NCBI RefSeq assembly: GCF_014705945.2
Contig: NZ_CP061538.1
Location: 1,116,001 to 1,180,000, forward strand
Source: Rothia amarae
Lineage (GTDB): Bacteria; Actinomycetota; Actinomycetes; Actinomycetales; Micrococcaceae
Direction of reading: 5' to 3'
Length of the DNA stretch: 64,000 bases
Each line of letters starts with the position of its first letter. Position 1 is the first letter of the stretch. A program made the position numbers and the translations under genes. The notes under the pieces were generated by a model that was not told the origin of the DNA, ran no database searches, and saw only the letters and a list, made by a program, of their open reading frames with translations. This document shows positions 32,743-41,357 of the stretch, in pieces.

Positions 32743-35367
32743 TTATTCTGCATCTTCAGCAACTAGTACAACATCTGAAACAGCAAGTTCGCCATCTCCA
32801 ACCTGGAGGTTGAGCTCGCGAACATTACCCGCTGCCTTCAAATCATTAATACCTGCTTTAATGCGCTGAATTGATTCAGCATCAGCGGTGATGGTAGCAA
32901 CTTCAACTTCGGTGCGTTGCTTGACCTTTGCCTCTGATTTTGACTTGCGCAATCCACCGAGTGCAATGCCGATAGTGGGTAGCACGGCGGCGTCGGCATC
33001 GTCGGCAATTGCCTTGTATCCTTCGTGAGTGGGCCATGCAGCGCGGTGAACCGAACCTTCGCGCCACCAGCTCCAGACCTCGTCGGTGGCGAAGGGGAGG
33101 ATTGGTGCAAAGAGGCGAAGTAACGCATCCAAAGTAGTAGCCAGGGCTGCCAGAACGGATGCCTGTTCATCATCTCCGCGAGCGCCGTAGGCACGATCCT
33201 TGATGAGCTCAACGAAATCATCGGTGAATGACCAGAAGAAGCTTTCGCACATCTGAAGTGCACGAGCGTATTCGTACTTCTCAAAACTAGCGGTGGCTTC
33301 TTCCACCACTACTGCCAGCTTGGCGAGTAGTGAACGATCCAAATCGTTGATGACGACGGCTGCCTGCTCCGCTGTGGTAAGAACCGATGCTTCAGTTGCT
33401 CCCAAATTGAGTACGAATTTGGATGCGTTGAGTAGCTTAATGGCGAGGCGTCGGCCAATTTTCATCTGCCCTTCGTCGTAGGCTGTATCGGCACCCAGGC
33501 GGGCTGAAGCTGCCCAGTAGCGAACCGCATCTGATCCGTACTTTTCTAGGACTTCGTTGGGGACGACGACGTTGCCCTTGGACTTTGACATCTTCTTGCG
33601 GTCAGGATCGAGAATCCAGCCTGAAAGTGCAGTGTGCTTCCAGGGTACGGAATTCTCCAGGGAATTCGATCGGACCACGGTGGAGAAGAGCCAGGTGCGG
33701 ATGATGTCGTGGCCCTGGGGTCGCAAATCCATGGGGTAGGTGACCTTGTGCAGGTCTTCATCTACTGCCCAACCAGTTGCAATTTGAGGGGTCAGTGAAG
33801 AGGTACCCCAGGTATCTAGGACATCCGGATCTGCTTGGAAACCGCCGGGTACTCCGCGCTGTTCTTCGGTGAAGCCCGGTGCGGGTTCTGCAGCGGGATC
33901 TACGGGAAGTGAATCTTCGGCAGGGACAATGGGCTCATCATAAAGGGGCTCTCCCGCTTCATCGAGTTTGTACCAGATGGGGAAGGGCACGCCGAAGAAG
34001 CGCTGGCGCGAAATGAGCCAGTCACCGTTGAGGCCTTCTACCCAGTTCTCGTAGCGGCTTCGCATAAAGGACGGGTGCCACTCGATATCGCGACCACGGC
34101 TGATCAAATCTTCGCGGCGGCTGGCGTCGCGTCCACCGTTGCGAATGTACCACTGGCGTGAAGCTACGATTTCCAGGGGCTTATCGCCCTTTTCATAGAA
34201 CTTGACGGGGTGGGTAATCTTCTTGGGCTCACCCTCCATCTCGCCTTCTTCGACCAGCATCTCAACTACTGCTTTTTGGGCAGAAAAGACTGTGGCGCCA
34301 GCGATTTTTTCGAATCGTTCCTGGCCTTCTGCTGTGGTAATCCACTCGGGCATATCACGGGCGAATCGTCCGTCGCGACCGATGAGGGCACGGGTAGGCA
34401 GCTGGAGCTCGCGCCACCAGGTGACGTCGGTGGTATCGCCAAAGGTACATACCATGGCGATACCGGCACCCTTATCTGGCTGGGCTAGGGGGTGAGCCTT
34501 AACTTCAACTTCAACGCCAAACAGAGGTGAGGTAACGGTGGTGCCGAACAGTGGCTGGTAGCGCTCGTCATCAGGGTGAGCAACCAGCGCAACACAGGAG
34601 GGAAGAAGCTCGGGGCGTGTGGTCTCGATCCAGACTTTTTCTCCGTCAGGGCGGTGGAAAGAGATGCGGTGGTAGGCGCCTTCACGTTCTTTATCTTCTA
34701 ACTCAGCCTGAGCGACCGCGGTGCGGAAGGTGACATCCCACATGGTGGGTGCTTCTGCCATGTATGCATCGCCAGATTTGAGGTCATTGAGGAAAGCAAG
34801 CTGAGAGACTTTGCGCGAATGAGCGTCAATGGTGCGGTAGGAATGAGACCAGTCCACCGAAAGCCCCAACGTGGTGAAAAGCTGTTCGAAAACCTTTTCG
34901 TCTTCTGTTGCCAGTGTCTCGCACAGCTCGATGAAATTACCGCGCGAAATACGGGGCCAGTCACGCTGATTCTTTGCAGGCTTCTCGGGTGCCTGGAAGT
35001 CAGGATCATAGGGGATAGCGGGGTCACACAGTACGCCGTAGTAGTTCTGAACACGGCGTTCGGTGGGCAGGCCATTGTCGTCCCAACCCAGCGGGTAGAA
35101 CACGTTCTTGCCGGTCATGCGCTGGTAGCGGGCAATGACGTCGGTCTGCGTGTAGGAGAACATATGACCCACGTGAAGGGAGCCAGATGCTGTGGGAGGA
35201 GGAGTATCGATAGAGTACACGTTCTCACGAGTTGTTTCGCGGTCAAACGCGTACGTTTGTGCGGATTCCCAGCGAGCAGAAAGTTTTTCTTCGAGTCCTT
35301 CTAGCGCGGGACGATCGGGAACGGTAATTGTGATGGGCGAGTCTGAGCCCTGATTTATTTCAGCCAT
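32743..35367 (-). CDS. valS: Valyl-tRNA synthetase
   Basis: 874 aa class I synthetase charging tRNA-Val. The HIGH motif is HVGH in ASGSLHVGHMFSYTQTDV, and KMSKS is present in DRKKMSKSKGNVV. The editing domain lies between (TTRPELLPSCVALVAHPDD). DIIRTWLFSTVVRS follows in the catalytic core, and the tRNA-binding helical domain with a C-terminal tail ends in an acidic sequence. The sequence MTGKNVFYPLGWDDNGLPTE is characteristic of the bacterial/archaeal-like ValRS form used by actinobacteria. No T-box is evident upstream. Confidence 0.96.
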   Translation of the reverse strand: MAEINQGSDSPITITVPDRPALEGLEEKLSARWESAQTYAFDRETTRENVYSIDTPPPTASGSLHVGHMFSYTQTDVIARYQRMTGKNVFYPLGWDDNGLPTERRVQNYYGVLCDPAIPYDPDFQAPEKPAKNQRDWPRISRGNFIELCETLATEDEKVFEQLFTTLGLSVDWSHSYRTIDAHSRKVSQLAFLNDLKSGDAYMAEAPTMWDVTFRTAVAQAELEDKEREGAYHRISFHRPDGEKVWIETTRPELLPSCVALVAHPDDERYQPLFGTTVTSPLFGVEVEVKAHPLAQPDKGAGIAMVCTFGDTTDVTWWRELQLPTRALIGRDGRFARDMPEWITTAEGQERFEKIAGATVFSAQKAVVEMLVEEGEMEGEPKKITHPVKFYEKGDKPLEIVASRQWYIRNGGRDASRREDLISRGRDIEWHPSFMRSRYENWVEGLNGDWLISRQRFFGVPFPIWYKLDEAGEPLYDEPIVPAEDSLPVDPAAEPAPGFTEEQRGVPGGFQADPDVLDTWGTSSLTPQIATGWAVDEDLHKVTYPMDLRPQGHDIIRTWLFSTVVRSNSLENSVPWKHTALSGWILDPDRKKMSKSKGNVVVPNEVLEKYGSDAVRYWAASARLGADTAYDEGQMKIGRRLAIKLLNASKFVLNLGATEASVLTTAEQAAVVINDLDRSLLAKLAVVVEEATASFEKYEYARALQMCESFFWSFTDDFVELIKDRAYGARGDDEQASVLAALATTLDALLRLFAPILPFATDEVWSWWREGSVHRAAWPTHEGYKAIADDADAAVLPTIGIALGGLRKSKSEAKVKQRTEVEVATITADAESIQRIKAGINDLKAAGNVRELNLQVGDGELAVSDVVLVAEDAE

Positions 35368-35455
35368 ACGGCTTATTCTCTCATGTATCAGTGAGAGGTG
35401 CTCCTCCTGACTGTTTTGCTTTCCTCACCTTTGCTTCCAGGAGGAGGGAATATCT

Positions 35456-36343
35456 ATGCGAGGTTCATATTGCTTAACATTTTTCGTATTCTTCAGCATG
35501 AGCAGCGATTTGAAGAAACCTGTACAGATATCCGGGTACGGTTGGGGGATGAATCACTCCCATAGATTGCATAATCCTTTTGAATCAGATGCACAACGGG
35601 GCAAAATTGCTGTGGTATCTGGTGCTTCATCAGGAATCGGACGTGCAACGGCTCAGCAGATGCGAGCTACCGGATGGACCGTTTATGCGGTAGCGCGTCG
35701 TGCAGCGCGTTTGCACCAGCTGGCGGAAGAGACAGGTGTTATTCCTGTCGTCCTAGATATCACCGATGAATCTGCGGTAGCTCAGACTGCTTTGAGAATT
35801 ATCGAAGAGAATAGCGGATCGATTGACGCGCTGGTCAACATTTCCGGGGGAGCAGTGGGCGCCGACTCTATTGCGGATGCAGATGGATCAGGATGGCGCT
35901 CTATGTTTGAGCTGAATGTACTGGGCACACTCAACATGATTCGGGCATTCCTTCCGGCTCTTCGAGCCTCTGGCGAAGGAACCATTCTCAATCTCACCTC
36001 TACCGCTGCAGAACACGGCTATGAAGGTGGCGGCGGATACAACGCCTCAAAATTTGGTGAACGGGGTATGACAGAAGCGCTTCGTCTCGAAGAAGCCGAG
36101 CACAATATCCGTGTGATTGAGGTAGCTCCTGGCATGGTTCACACCGAGGAATTTTCGCTCAATAGACTAGGGTCACCCAAGGCAGCTGAGAAAGTTTATG
36201 AAGGTGTCGAAAAGCCCCTCACCGCAGAAGACGTGGCACAAACCGTGACGTTTGCCGTCAATGTACCCCACCATATTAATCTCGATCGGATTGTGATGCG
36301 CCCGGTAGCTCAAGCTTCTCAATTCAAGGTGATTAGAAAGTAG
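35456..36343 (+). CDS. Short-chain dehydrogenase/reductase
   Basis: 295 aa. The Rossmann glycine motif is SGASSGIG, near residue 54 (Ser replacing the usual Thr). The basic ARRAARL after strand 2 suggests NADP(H). The catalytic set is present: Asn in NISGG, Ser in NLTSTAAE and YNASK with Tyr and Lys. The N-terminus is long: about 50 residues precede the fold, including a hydrophobic start (CLTFFVFF). ATG 35456 is nevertheless supported by a very strong GGAGGAGGG seven bases upstream. The substrate is unknown. The next gene, five bases on, is the siroheme chelatase, so it is likely co-transcribed. Confidence 0.88.
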   Translation: MRGSYCLTFFVFFSMSSDLKKPVQISGYGWGMNHSHRLHNPFESDAQRGKIAVVSGASSGIGRATAQQMRATGWTVYAVARRAARLHQLAEETGVIPVVLDITDESAVAQTALRIIEENSGSIDALVNISGGAVGADSIADADGSGWRSMFELNVLGTLNMIRAFLPALRASGEGTILNLTSTAAEHGYEGGGGYNASKFGERGMTEALRLEEAEHNIRVIEVAPGMVHTEEFSLNRLGSPKAAEKVYEGVEKPLTAEDVAQTVTFAVNVPHHINLDRIVMRPVAQASQFKVIRK

Positions 36344-36348
36344 ATTCC

Positions 36349-37065
36349 ATGCCGATTAATATTGTTGCAACTGCCCACGGAACCAATAGCCCGGACGGGC
36401 GCTCAACTATCGAATCGATTATCGAGAATTTGCGCTCGCTCCTTTCCCAACGGCTAGGGCCTGTTTATCACGTCTATGAAGCCTATGTTGATGTTCAATT
36501 TCCTACTCTCGATGAAGTTTTAGAGGGTTTACACTCTGAAGACCAGACCATCATTCTTCCTCTCTTACTTTCAACGGGGTATCATACCCAAGTTGATATG
36601 CGAGATGCAGCAAAAGAATCAGGGATTTCTGATATTGCGATAGCCGCGCCGCTGGGTCCTTCACCCCTCATGGCGCAATTGATGCATCACCGTTTGATTG
36701 AAAAAGGATGGCGACCGGGTGACACCGTCGTCATGGCCGGTGCTGGTTCATCTCGTACCGATGGTCAAGAAGCTGTCGCCCGCCAATGTGCCATGTTATC
36801 CAACGTGCTGGCACAGGAAGTTACCTTCGGTTTCATAGCTGATATTTCTCCCACCATCGAAGAGACAGTTACTGAAGCCCAGGGAAACGGGCCGATATTT
36901 GTTGCAAACTATTTGCTGGGGAGAGGTTTCTTCGATCAAAAACTGAAAAAACTCGGACACCAGCGAGGGGCTCACATTGCAGAACCATTGGTGGTACCAG
37001 GCGATCAACAATCGGTTGATGTTATCTGTCAGTGTGCTTTAGATTCTCTGGGTCAGCTGGAGTAG
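36349..37065 (+). CDS. sirB: Sirohydrochlorin (ferro)chelatase, CbiX/SirB family
   Basis: 238 aa with two CbiX-like halves. The first shows IVATAHGTNSPDGR with the catalytic His and PLLLSTGYHTQVDM with the second His. The second half shows VVMAGAGSSRTDGQEAV and VANYLLGRGFFDQKLKKLG. It would insert Fe2+ into sirohydrochlorin to complete siroheme, the cofactor of Sir and NirB encoded nearby. Cobalt insertion for cobalamin is the alternative, but no cobalamin gene is in view. It lies immediately upstream of the cysH operon, with a terminator between. Confidence 0.85.
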   Translation: MPINIVATAHGTNSPDGRSTIESIIENLRSLLSQRLGPVYHVYEAYVDVQFPTLDEVLEGLHSEDQTIILPLLLSTGYHTQVDMRDAAKESGISDIAIAAPLGPSPLMAQLMHHRLIEKGWRPGDTVVMAGAGSSRTDGQEAVARQCAMLSNVLAQEVTFGFIADISPTIEETVTEAQGNGPIFVANYLLGRGFFDQKLKKLGHQRGAHIAEPLVVPGDQQSVDVICQCALDSLGQLE

Positions 37066-37096
37066 AGCCGACTCCCTTTCAATAAAATAATTGTTC

Positions 37097-37130
37097 AAAA
37101 GCCTTCACTTGTGATGAGTGAAGGCTTTTT
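37097..37130 (+). terminator. Terminator after the chelatase gene
   Basis: A 13-bp perfect stem (37097-37109 with 37116-37128), a 6-base loop and TTTTT. Confidence 0.87.
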
Positions 37131-37145
37131 AGTGGGCAAAGAATT

Positions 37146-37276
37146 CGCTAAAAATAGCGGGAGAAATCAAGCTGTAGATCTGAAAATGACAAAAGAAGAC
37201 TAAAAATGACCTCCCGTTAATCAGCGTTTCTCCTTATGAATGATGGGTTGTTATCTAAAAACTTACTCCCTATGAT
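37146..37276 (+). promoter_or_regulatory. Promoter and candidate activator sites of the cysH operon
   Basis: TTGTTA (37248-37253) and TATGAT (37271-37276) are 17 bases apart. Upstream, AAAATGAC occurs twice, at 37183-37190 and 37203-37210, exactly 20 bases apart, so on the same DNA face. Further up, CGCTA and TAGCG (37146-37159) form an inverted repeat around AAAA. The layout fits an activator binding upstream of the -35. The regulator is not identified. Confidence 0.55.
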
Positions 37277-37321
37277 TTCCCTATAAGTGGCACGCTTTCA
37301 TACAGTAGAAAGGAAGAAGCG

Positions 37322-38122
37322 ATGTCCAATAACTCCCACCTTTTCAAGAGCTACGGGGTCAAACCCGCAGCTCATTCTTTCACTGACCCACAAATAAGCC
37401 CTCCGGGAACCACCGAACCTGCACCACTTGATGCAAAAATTCAAGAACGCAACCAAGAACTCGTGAACGAATACGCTGATGCACTCTATGATGCAAGCGC
37501 TCAAGAAATCCTTGAATGGGCTCACGATAACGCACCTGGCAAACTCGCCGTCACTCTTTCCATGGAGAACACGGTACTTGCAGAACTAGCCTCCAAATAC
37601 CTGCCCGATTCAGACTTTCTTTTCCTTGATACGGGCTACCACTTTCCCGAAACAATCGATGTAGCCGACCAAGTAGATCAGCGTTACCCTCAACCACTCA
37701 TCAGAGCCAAACCCCTCCTGGGCGTTCCCCAACAAGATGACCGCTACGGAATGAGCCTCTATTCCAAAGATCCCGCAGCATGTTGCCGTATGCGCAAAGT
37801 GGAACCCCTCGCTACCTACATGCAACCCTATTCAGGATGGATTACAGGGCTTCGACGAGCAGACTCCCCAGTGAGAGCAAACACCCCTGCTTTAGATATC
37901 GATCAGAATGGTCGACTGAAAATTTCACCACTGGTTACCTGGTCACTCGAAGAAACCCAGGAATATATCACTGATCACGATTTGATTATTCACCCCCTAA
38001 CACTCGCCGGATACCCCTCCATCGGATGCGCTCCCTGTACCGCACCCGTAGCTGAAGGAGAAGACCCCCGCAGCGGGCGCTGGGCACAATTTACAAAAAC
38101 GGAATGCGGACTACACACATGA
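37322..38122 (+). CDS. cysH: Adenylyl-sulfate (APS) reductase, assimilatory
   Basis: 266 aa. Reduces APS to sulfite and AMP. The catalytic Cys262 lies in KTECGLH (259-265). Four cysteines for a [4Fe-4S] cluster are present, Cys154-Cys155 in ACCRMRK and Cys236/Cys239 in GCAPC. This cluster marks APS reductases, as opposed to PAPS reductases, and fits the absence of an APS kinase. The N-terminal 40 residues are variable. AAAGGAAG lies upstream of ATG. The stop overlaps cysD by four bases. Confidence 0.95.
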   Translation: MSNNSHLFKSYGVKPAAHSFTDPQISPPGTTEPAPLDAKIQERNQELVNEYADALYDASAQEILEWAHDNAPGKLAVTLSMENTVLAELASKYLPDSDFLFLDTGYHFPETIDVADQVDQRYPQPLIRAKPLLGVPQQDDRYGMSLYSKDPAACCRMRKVEPLATYMQPYSGWITGLRRADSPVRANTPALDIDQNGRLKISPLVTWSLEETQEYITDHDLIIHPLTLAGYPSIGCAPCTAPVAEGEDPRSGRWAQFTKTECGLHT

Positions 38123-39030
38123 GAGAAACAGCCACAACGCTTTCACCCCACCTCAAAGACCTAGAAAACGAATCCCTACAGATTCTTCGCGAAGCCGCAG
38201 GGCAATTCGACAAAATCGCGCTCCTTTTCTCCGGAGGAAAAGATTCTGTGGTCGTCTTTGAACTCGCCCGCCGAGCATTTGCGCCAGCGCAAGTGCCCTT
38301 CGAACTGCTCCATGTTGATACAGGACATAACTTCTCTGAAGTCATCAAGTTCCGCGATGATTTAGTGGAACGCACCGGCGCACGACTGCGCGTAGCAAAA
38401 GTGCAGGACTGGATTGATAGGGGAGAACTCAAAGAACGCCCCGATGGCACCAGAAACCCCCTTCAAACCGTTCCGCTGGTGGAGACTATCGAAGAGCAGG
38501 GATACGACGCAGTTCTAGGCGGCGCACGTCGAGATGAAGAGCGAGCCCGCGCAAAAGAACGCATCTTCTCCGTACGAGATAACTTTGGCGGGTGGGACCC
38601 TCGTCGCCAGCGCCCTGAAATCTGGAACCTTTACAACGGCGGTCACCTACCCGGAGAGAACATCCGCGTATTCCCCATTTCAAACTGGACAGAAACAGAT
38701 ATCTGGGAGTATATCGGCGCTCGCGGAATTGAGTTGCCTCCCATCTACTTTGCACATGAGCGTGAAGTCTTTGAGCGAGATGGCATGTATCTCACCGCAG
38801 GGGACTGGGGCGGGCCTAAAAAGGGAGAAACCCTTGAGACTAAGAAGGTCCGTTACCGCACGGTGGGAGATATGTCCTGCACCGGAGCTGTGCTTTCTGA
38901 AGCGTCCACTATTGACGATATCCTCACCGAGATCTCAACCTCTACCTTAACCGAACGAGGCGCTACTCGCGCCGATGACCGCCTGGGCGAATCTTCGATG
39001 GAGGATCGCAAGAAGGAAGGGTATTTCTAA
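38119..39030 (+). CDS. cysD: Sulfate adenylyltransferase subunit 2
   Basis: 303 aa from ATG 38119, which overlaps the cysH stop as ATGA; an in-frame ATG 15 bases upstream is possible. The PP-loop SGGKDS is in LLFSGGKDSVVVFELARRAF, followed by LLHVDTGHNF and GGARRDEERARAKER. The C-terminal part has FPISNWTETDIWEYI. With CysN it makes APS from sulfate and ATP in the cytosol. The overlap suggests translational coupling with cysH. Confidence 0.96.
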   Translation: MRETATTLSPHLKDLENESLQILREAAGQFDKIALLFSGGKDSVVVFELARRAFAPAQVPFELLHVDTGHNFSEVIKFRDDLVERTGARLRVAKVQDWIDRGELKERPDGTRNPLQTVPLVETIEEQGYDAVLGGARRDEERARAKERIFSVRDNFGGWDPRRQRPEIWNLYNGGHLPGENIRVFPISNWTETDIWEYIGARGIELPPIYFAHEREVFERDGMYLTAGDWGGPKKGETLETKKVRYRTVGDMSCTGAVLSEASTIDDILTEISTSTLTERGATRADDRLGESSMEDRKKEGYF

Positions 39031-39031
39031 A

Positions 39032-40327
39032 ATGACCGTTACATCAACCGAACCCAGCTCAGAGATTCTTCAGCAGCGCCAAACCTTACATCTGTGCACC
39101 GCAGGTAGCGTTGACGACGGTAAATCGACTTTTGTGGGTCGACTCTTGCATGACACCAAGAGCATCTTGGCTGACCAGCTCTCGGCGGTGGAACGTACAT
39201 CTCGAGAGCGGGGGTTAGAGCATCCTGATCTTTCGCTACTGGTAGATGGGCTTCGAGCAGAGCGGGAGCAGGGCATCACGATTGACGTTGCCTACCGTTA
39301 CTTCTCTACCGCACGTCGAACATTTATTTTGGCGGATACTCCCGGCCATGTGCAGTACACCAGAAATACGGTGACTGGTGTGTCCACCTCGGAGGTTGTG
39401 GTTCTACTCAGTGATGCTCGCCATGGCATTGTTAGTCAAACCAAACGGCACCTGGCGGTAGCGGCTCTTTTGGGAATCAAACACGTGGTGTTAGCTGTCA
39501 ACAAAATTGACCTGGTAGATTATTCTGCCTCTATTTTCGAGACTATTCGAGACGAATTCGTTGAACTGGCGCGTAGCAAGGGAATTACAGATGTTCAAGT
39601 TATCCCCATCAGTGCGTTATTAGGCGATAACGTCGTCAACCCATCGGAGCATACTCCCTGGTATGACGGTCCCACTGTACTGGGATACCTCGAAGAGGTG
39701 GAAGTCCATACCCAGAATACGAACTCTGAAAACAGCACTGGTTTCCGCTTTCCCATCCAATATGTGATTCGAGAGGGCTCCCAAGATTATCGAGGATACG
39801 CCGGACGTATTACCTCCGGTGAAATTGCCGTTGGTGATTCGGTGGACTTGGGTCAAGAACGCTCGGCAACGGTCACCCATATTGATTCTAGCGACGGTGC
39901 TCTGAATATCGCTGGAGTCGATGAATCAGTGGTCCTACGCCTTTCTGCCGAGAATGATTTAGCTCGTGGAGACCTCATCGCTGCAAGCGACCGTCCGGAA
40001 GATACCACCATTTTTGAGGCAACCATCGTTGGGCTTTCCGAGCAGTCTCTTCGCGCCAAGTCAAAGCTCAAAATCCGTTACGGAACCTCCCTGCTCCAAG
40101 CGCGCTTGGTGGGGATTACCTCGGTTCTCGACATCGATACCTCAACGGAGCACGAAGCGCAAACTGTTGAGCTCAACGATATTGCGACCGTCAAAATTCA
40201 ACTCGCACAACCACTACCTATAGATCTTTACAACGCCCAGGGTAGAGTCGGTTCATTTTTGCTGATAGATCCATCCGATGGAAACACATTAGCCGCCGGT
40301 ATGGTCTCGGACCTCAATCCATCATAA
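39032..40327 (+). CDS. cysN: Sulfate adenylyltransferase subunit 1 (GTPase)
   Basis: 431 aa. EF-Tu-like GTPase that drives APS synthesis with CysD. G1 is GSVDDGKST, the switch region is EQGITIDVAYRYF, G3 is DTPGH, and G4 is NKID. C-terminal beta-barrel domains follow. There is no fused APS kinase (CysC) domain: the chain ends at PLPIDLYNAQGRVGSFLLID with about 20 more residues. ATG 39032 is one base after the cysD stop; AAGGAAGGG lies about 10 bases upstream within cysD. Confidence 0.95.
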   Translation: MTVTSTEPSSEILQQRQTLHLCTAGSVDDGKSTFVGRLLHDTKSILADQLSAVERTSRERGLEHPDLSLLVDGLRAEREQGITIDVAYRYFSTARRTFILADTPGHVQYTRNTVTGVSTSEVVVLLSDARHGIVSQTKRHLAVAALLGIKHVVLAVNKIDLVDYSASIFETIRDEFVELARSKGITDVQVIPISALLGDNVVNPSEHTPWYDGPTVLGYLEEVEVHTQNTNSENSTGFRFPIQYVIREGSQDYRGYAGRITSGEIAVGDSVDLGQERSATVTHIDSSDGALNIAGVDESVVLRLSAENDLARGDLIAASDRPEDTTIFEATIVGLSEQSLRAKSKLKIRYGTSLLQARLVGITSVLDIDTSTEHEAQTVELNDIATVKIQLAQPLPIDLYNAQGRVGSFLLIDPSDGNTLAAGMVSDLNPS

Positions 40328-40393
40328 AAATCTGGGAACCTGAAAAATTTCTGGTTCGCATAGCCCGCAGCCGCGGAAAAAGGATTAATAAAG

Positions 40394-41338
40394 ATGCGTT
40401 CACTACTCCTTATAGCTTTAGGTGGTGCAATAGCCCAGCTCGTTGATGGAAGCCTGGGAATGGGGTTTGGAGTCACCTCCACAACCTTGCTGATGTCTTT
40501 GGCAGCAATGGCACCTGCCAGCGCCTCCGCAGTTGTACACGTAGCGGAATTGGGAACGACTGCCGCATCAGGATTGAGCCATTGGAAATTTGGCAATGTG
40601 GATTGGAAAGTAGCGCTGCGTCTTGGAATCCCCGGTGCAATGGGAGCATTTTCCGGAGCGACGATACTGAGCAATATCAGTTTGCACGCTGCCAAACCCG
40701 TGACCTCCTGCTTGCTTCTTGCAATTGGCGCCTACCTAGTTTTTCGTTTTTCTCGCGGCAGACAAGCAGCTGCGGGGCACGAGGCACCTGCCTCCCACCG
40801 ATCCCTTCTGGCATTAGGACTCTTTGGGGGTTTTGTGGATGCCACCGGTGGCGGGGGATGGGGACCTGTGACAAGTTCTACACTCATGAGCATCGGGCGG
40901 ACGGCTCCCCGCCGCATTGTAGGAACCGTCAACACGGCGGAGTTCTTGGTCACGCTCGCAGCTTCCGCTGGATTTGCTTTGAGCTTATGGTCTGAACTGA
41001 CCACGCACTTGATTGCAGTTTTGGGGCTTCTCGCCGGTGGTGTAGTAGCAGCTCCTTTTGCGGCGTGGTTGGTGAGCAAGATTAACCCTTCGGCGCTGGG
41101 CGGATTCGTAGGAACAACCCTGGTGTTGTTGAACCTTCCTCAACTCCTTAGCTTGATTCCCGCCCTGGATGCGTGGAATCTAGCGATTTACCTTCTGGTG
41201 GGACTTATTGGTCTTGTGATGAGTATTCTCGGGGTCAAGCGTTCACGCCACACCCAGACTGAAGCTCTAAAACTGAGCGAAAGAATCCCCGCAGAGCCAG
41301 CTCTCAGCGCACCTGCCTTGAATAACTCTACGTTTTAA
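40394..41338 (+). CDS. TauE/SafE-family sulfate or sulfite permease
   Basis: 314 aa membrane protein with about eight hydrophobic segments. The family landmarks are LLIALGGAIAQLVDGSLGMGFG at the N-terminus and the repeat LFGGFVDATGGGGWGP in the middle. TauE/SafE proteins move sulfonates, sulfite or sulfate. In Corynebacterium glutamicum a member, CysZ, sits in the cys operon as the likely sulfate importer. The position between cysN and sir suggests the same role. Direction of transport cannot be read from the sequence. Confidence 0.82.
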   Translation: MRSLLLIALGGAIAQLVDGSLGMGFGVTSTTLLMSLAAMAPASASAVVHVAELGTTAASGLSHWKFGNVDWKVALRLGIPGAMGAFSGATILSNISLHAAKPVTSCLLLAIGAYLVFRFSRGRQAAAGHEAPASHRSLLALGLFGGFVDATGGGGWGPVTSSTLMSIGRTAPRRIVGTVNTAEFLVTLAASAGFALSLWSELTTHLIAVLGLLAGGVVAAPFAAWLVSKINPSALGGFVGTTLVLLNLPQLLSLIPALDAWNLAIYLLVGLIGLVMSILGVKRSRHTQTEALKLSERIPAEPALSAPALNNSTF

Positions 41339-41357
41339 ACTTCTAAAGGAAACCAAG

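Noticed and set aside
34819-35304. 161-codon frame opposite valS
   Set aside because: Overlaps the HIGH-motif region of valS and shows no family features.
37131-37321. SAM or other known riboswitch upstream of cysH
   Set aside because: I could not find the conserved helices of a SAM or other sulfur-related riboswitch; only promoter-like elements and repeats are seen.
38975-39031. Upstream extension of cysN into cysD
   Set aside because: Family start and spacing favour ATG 39032, one base after the cysD stop.
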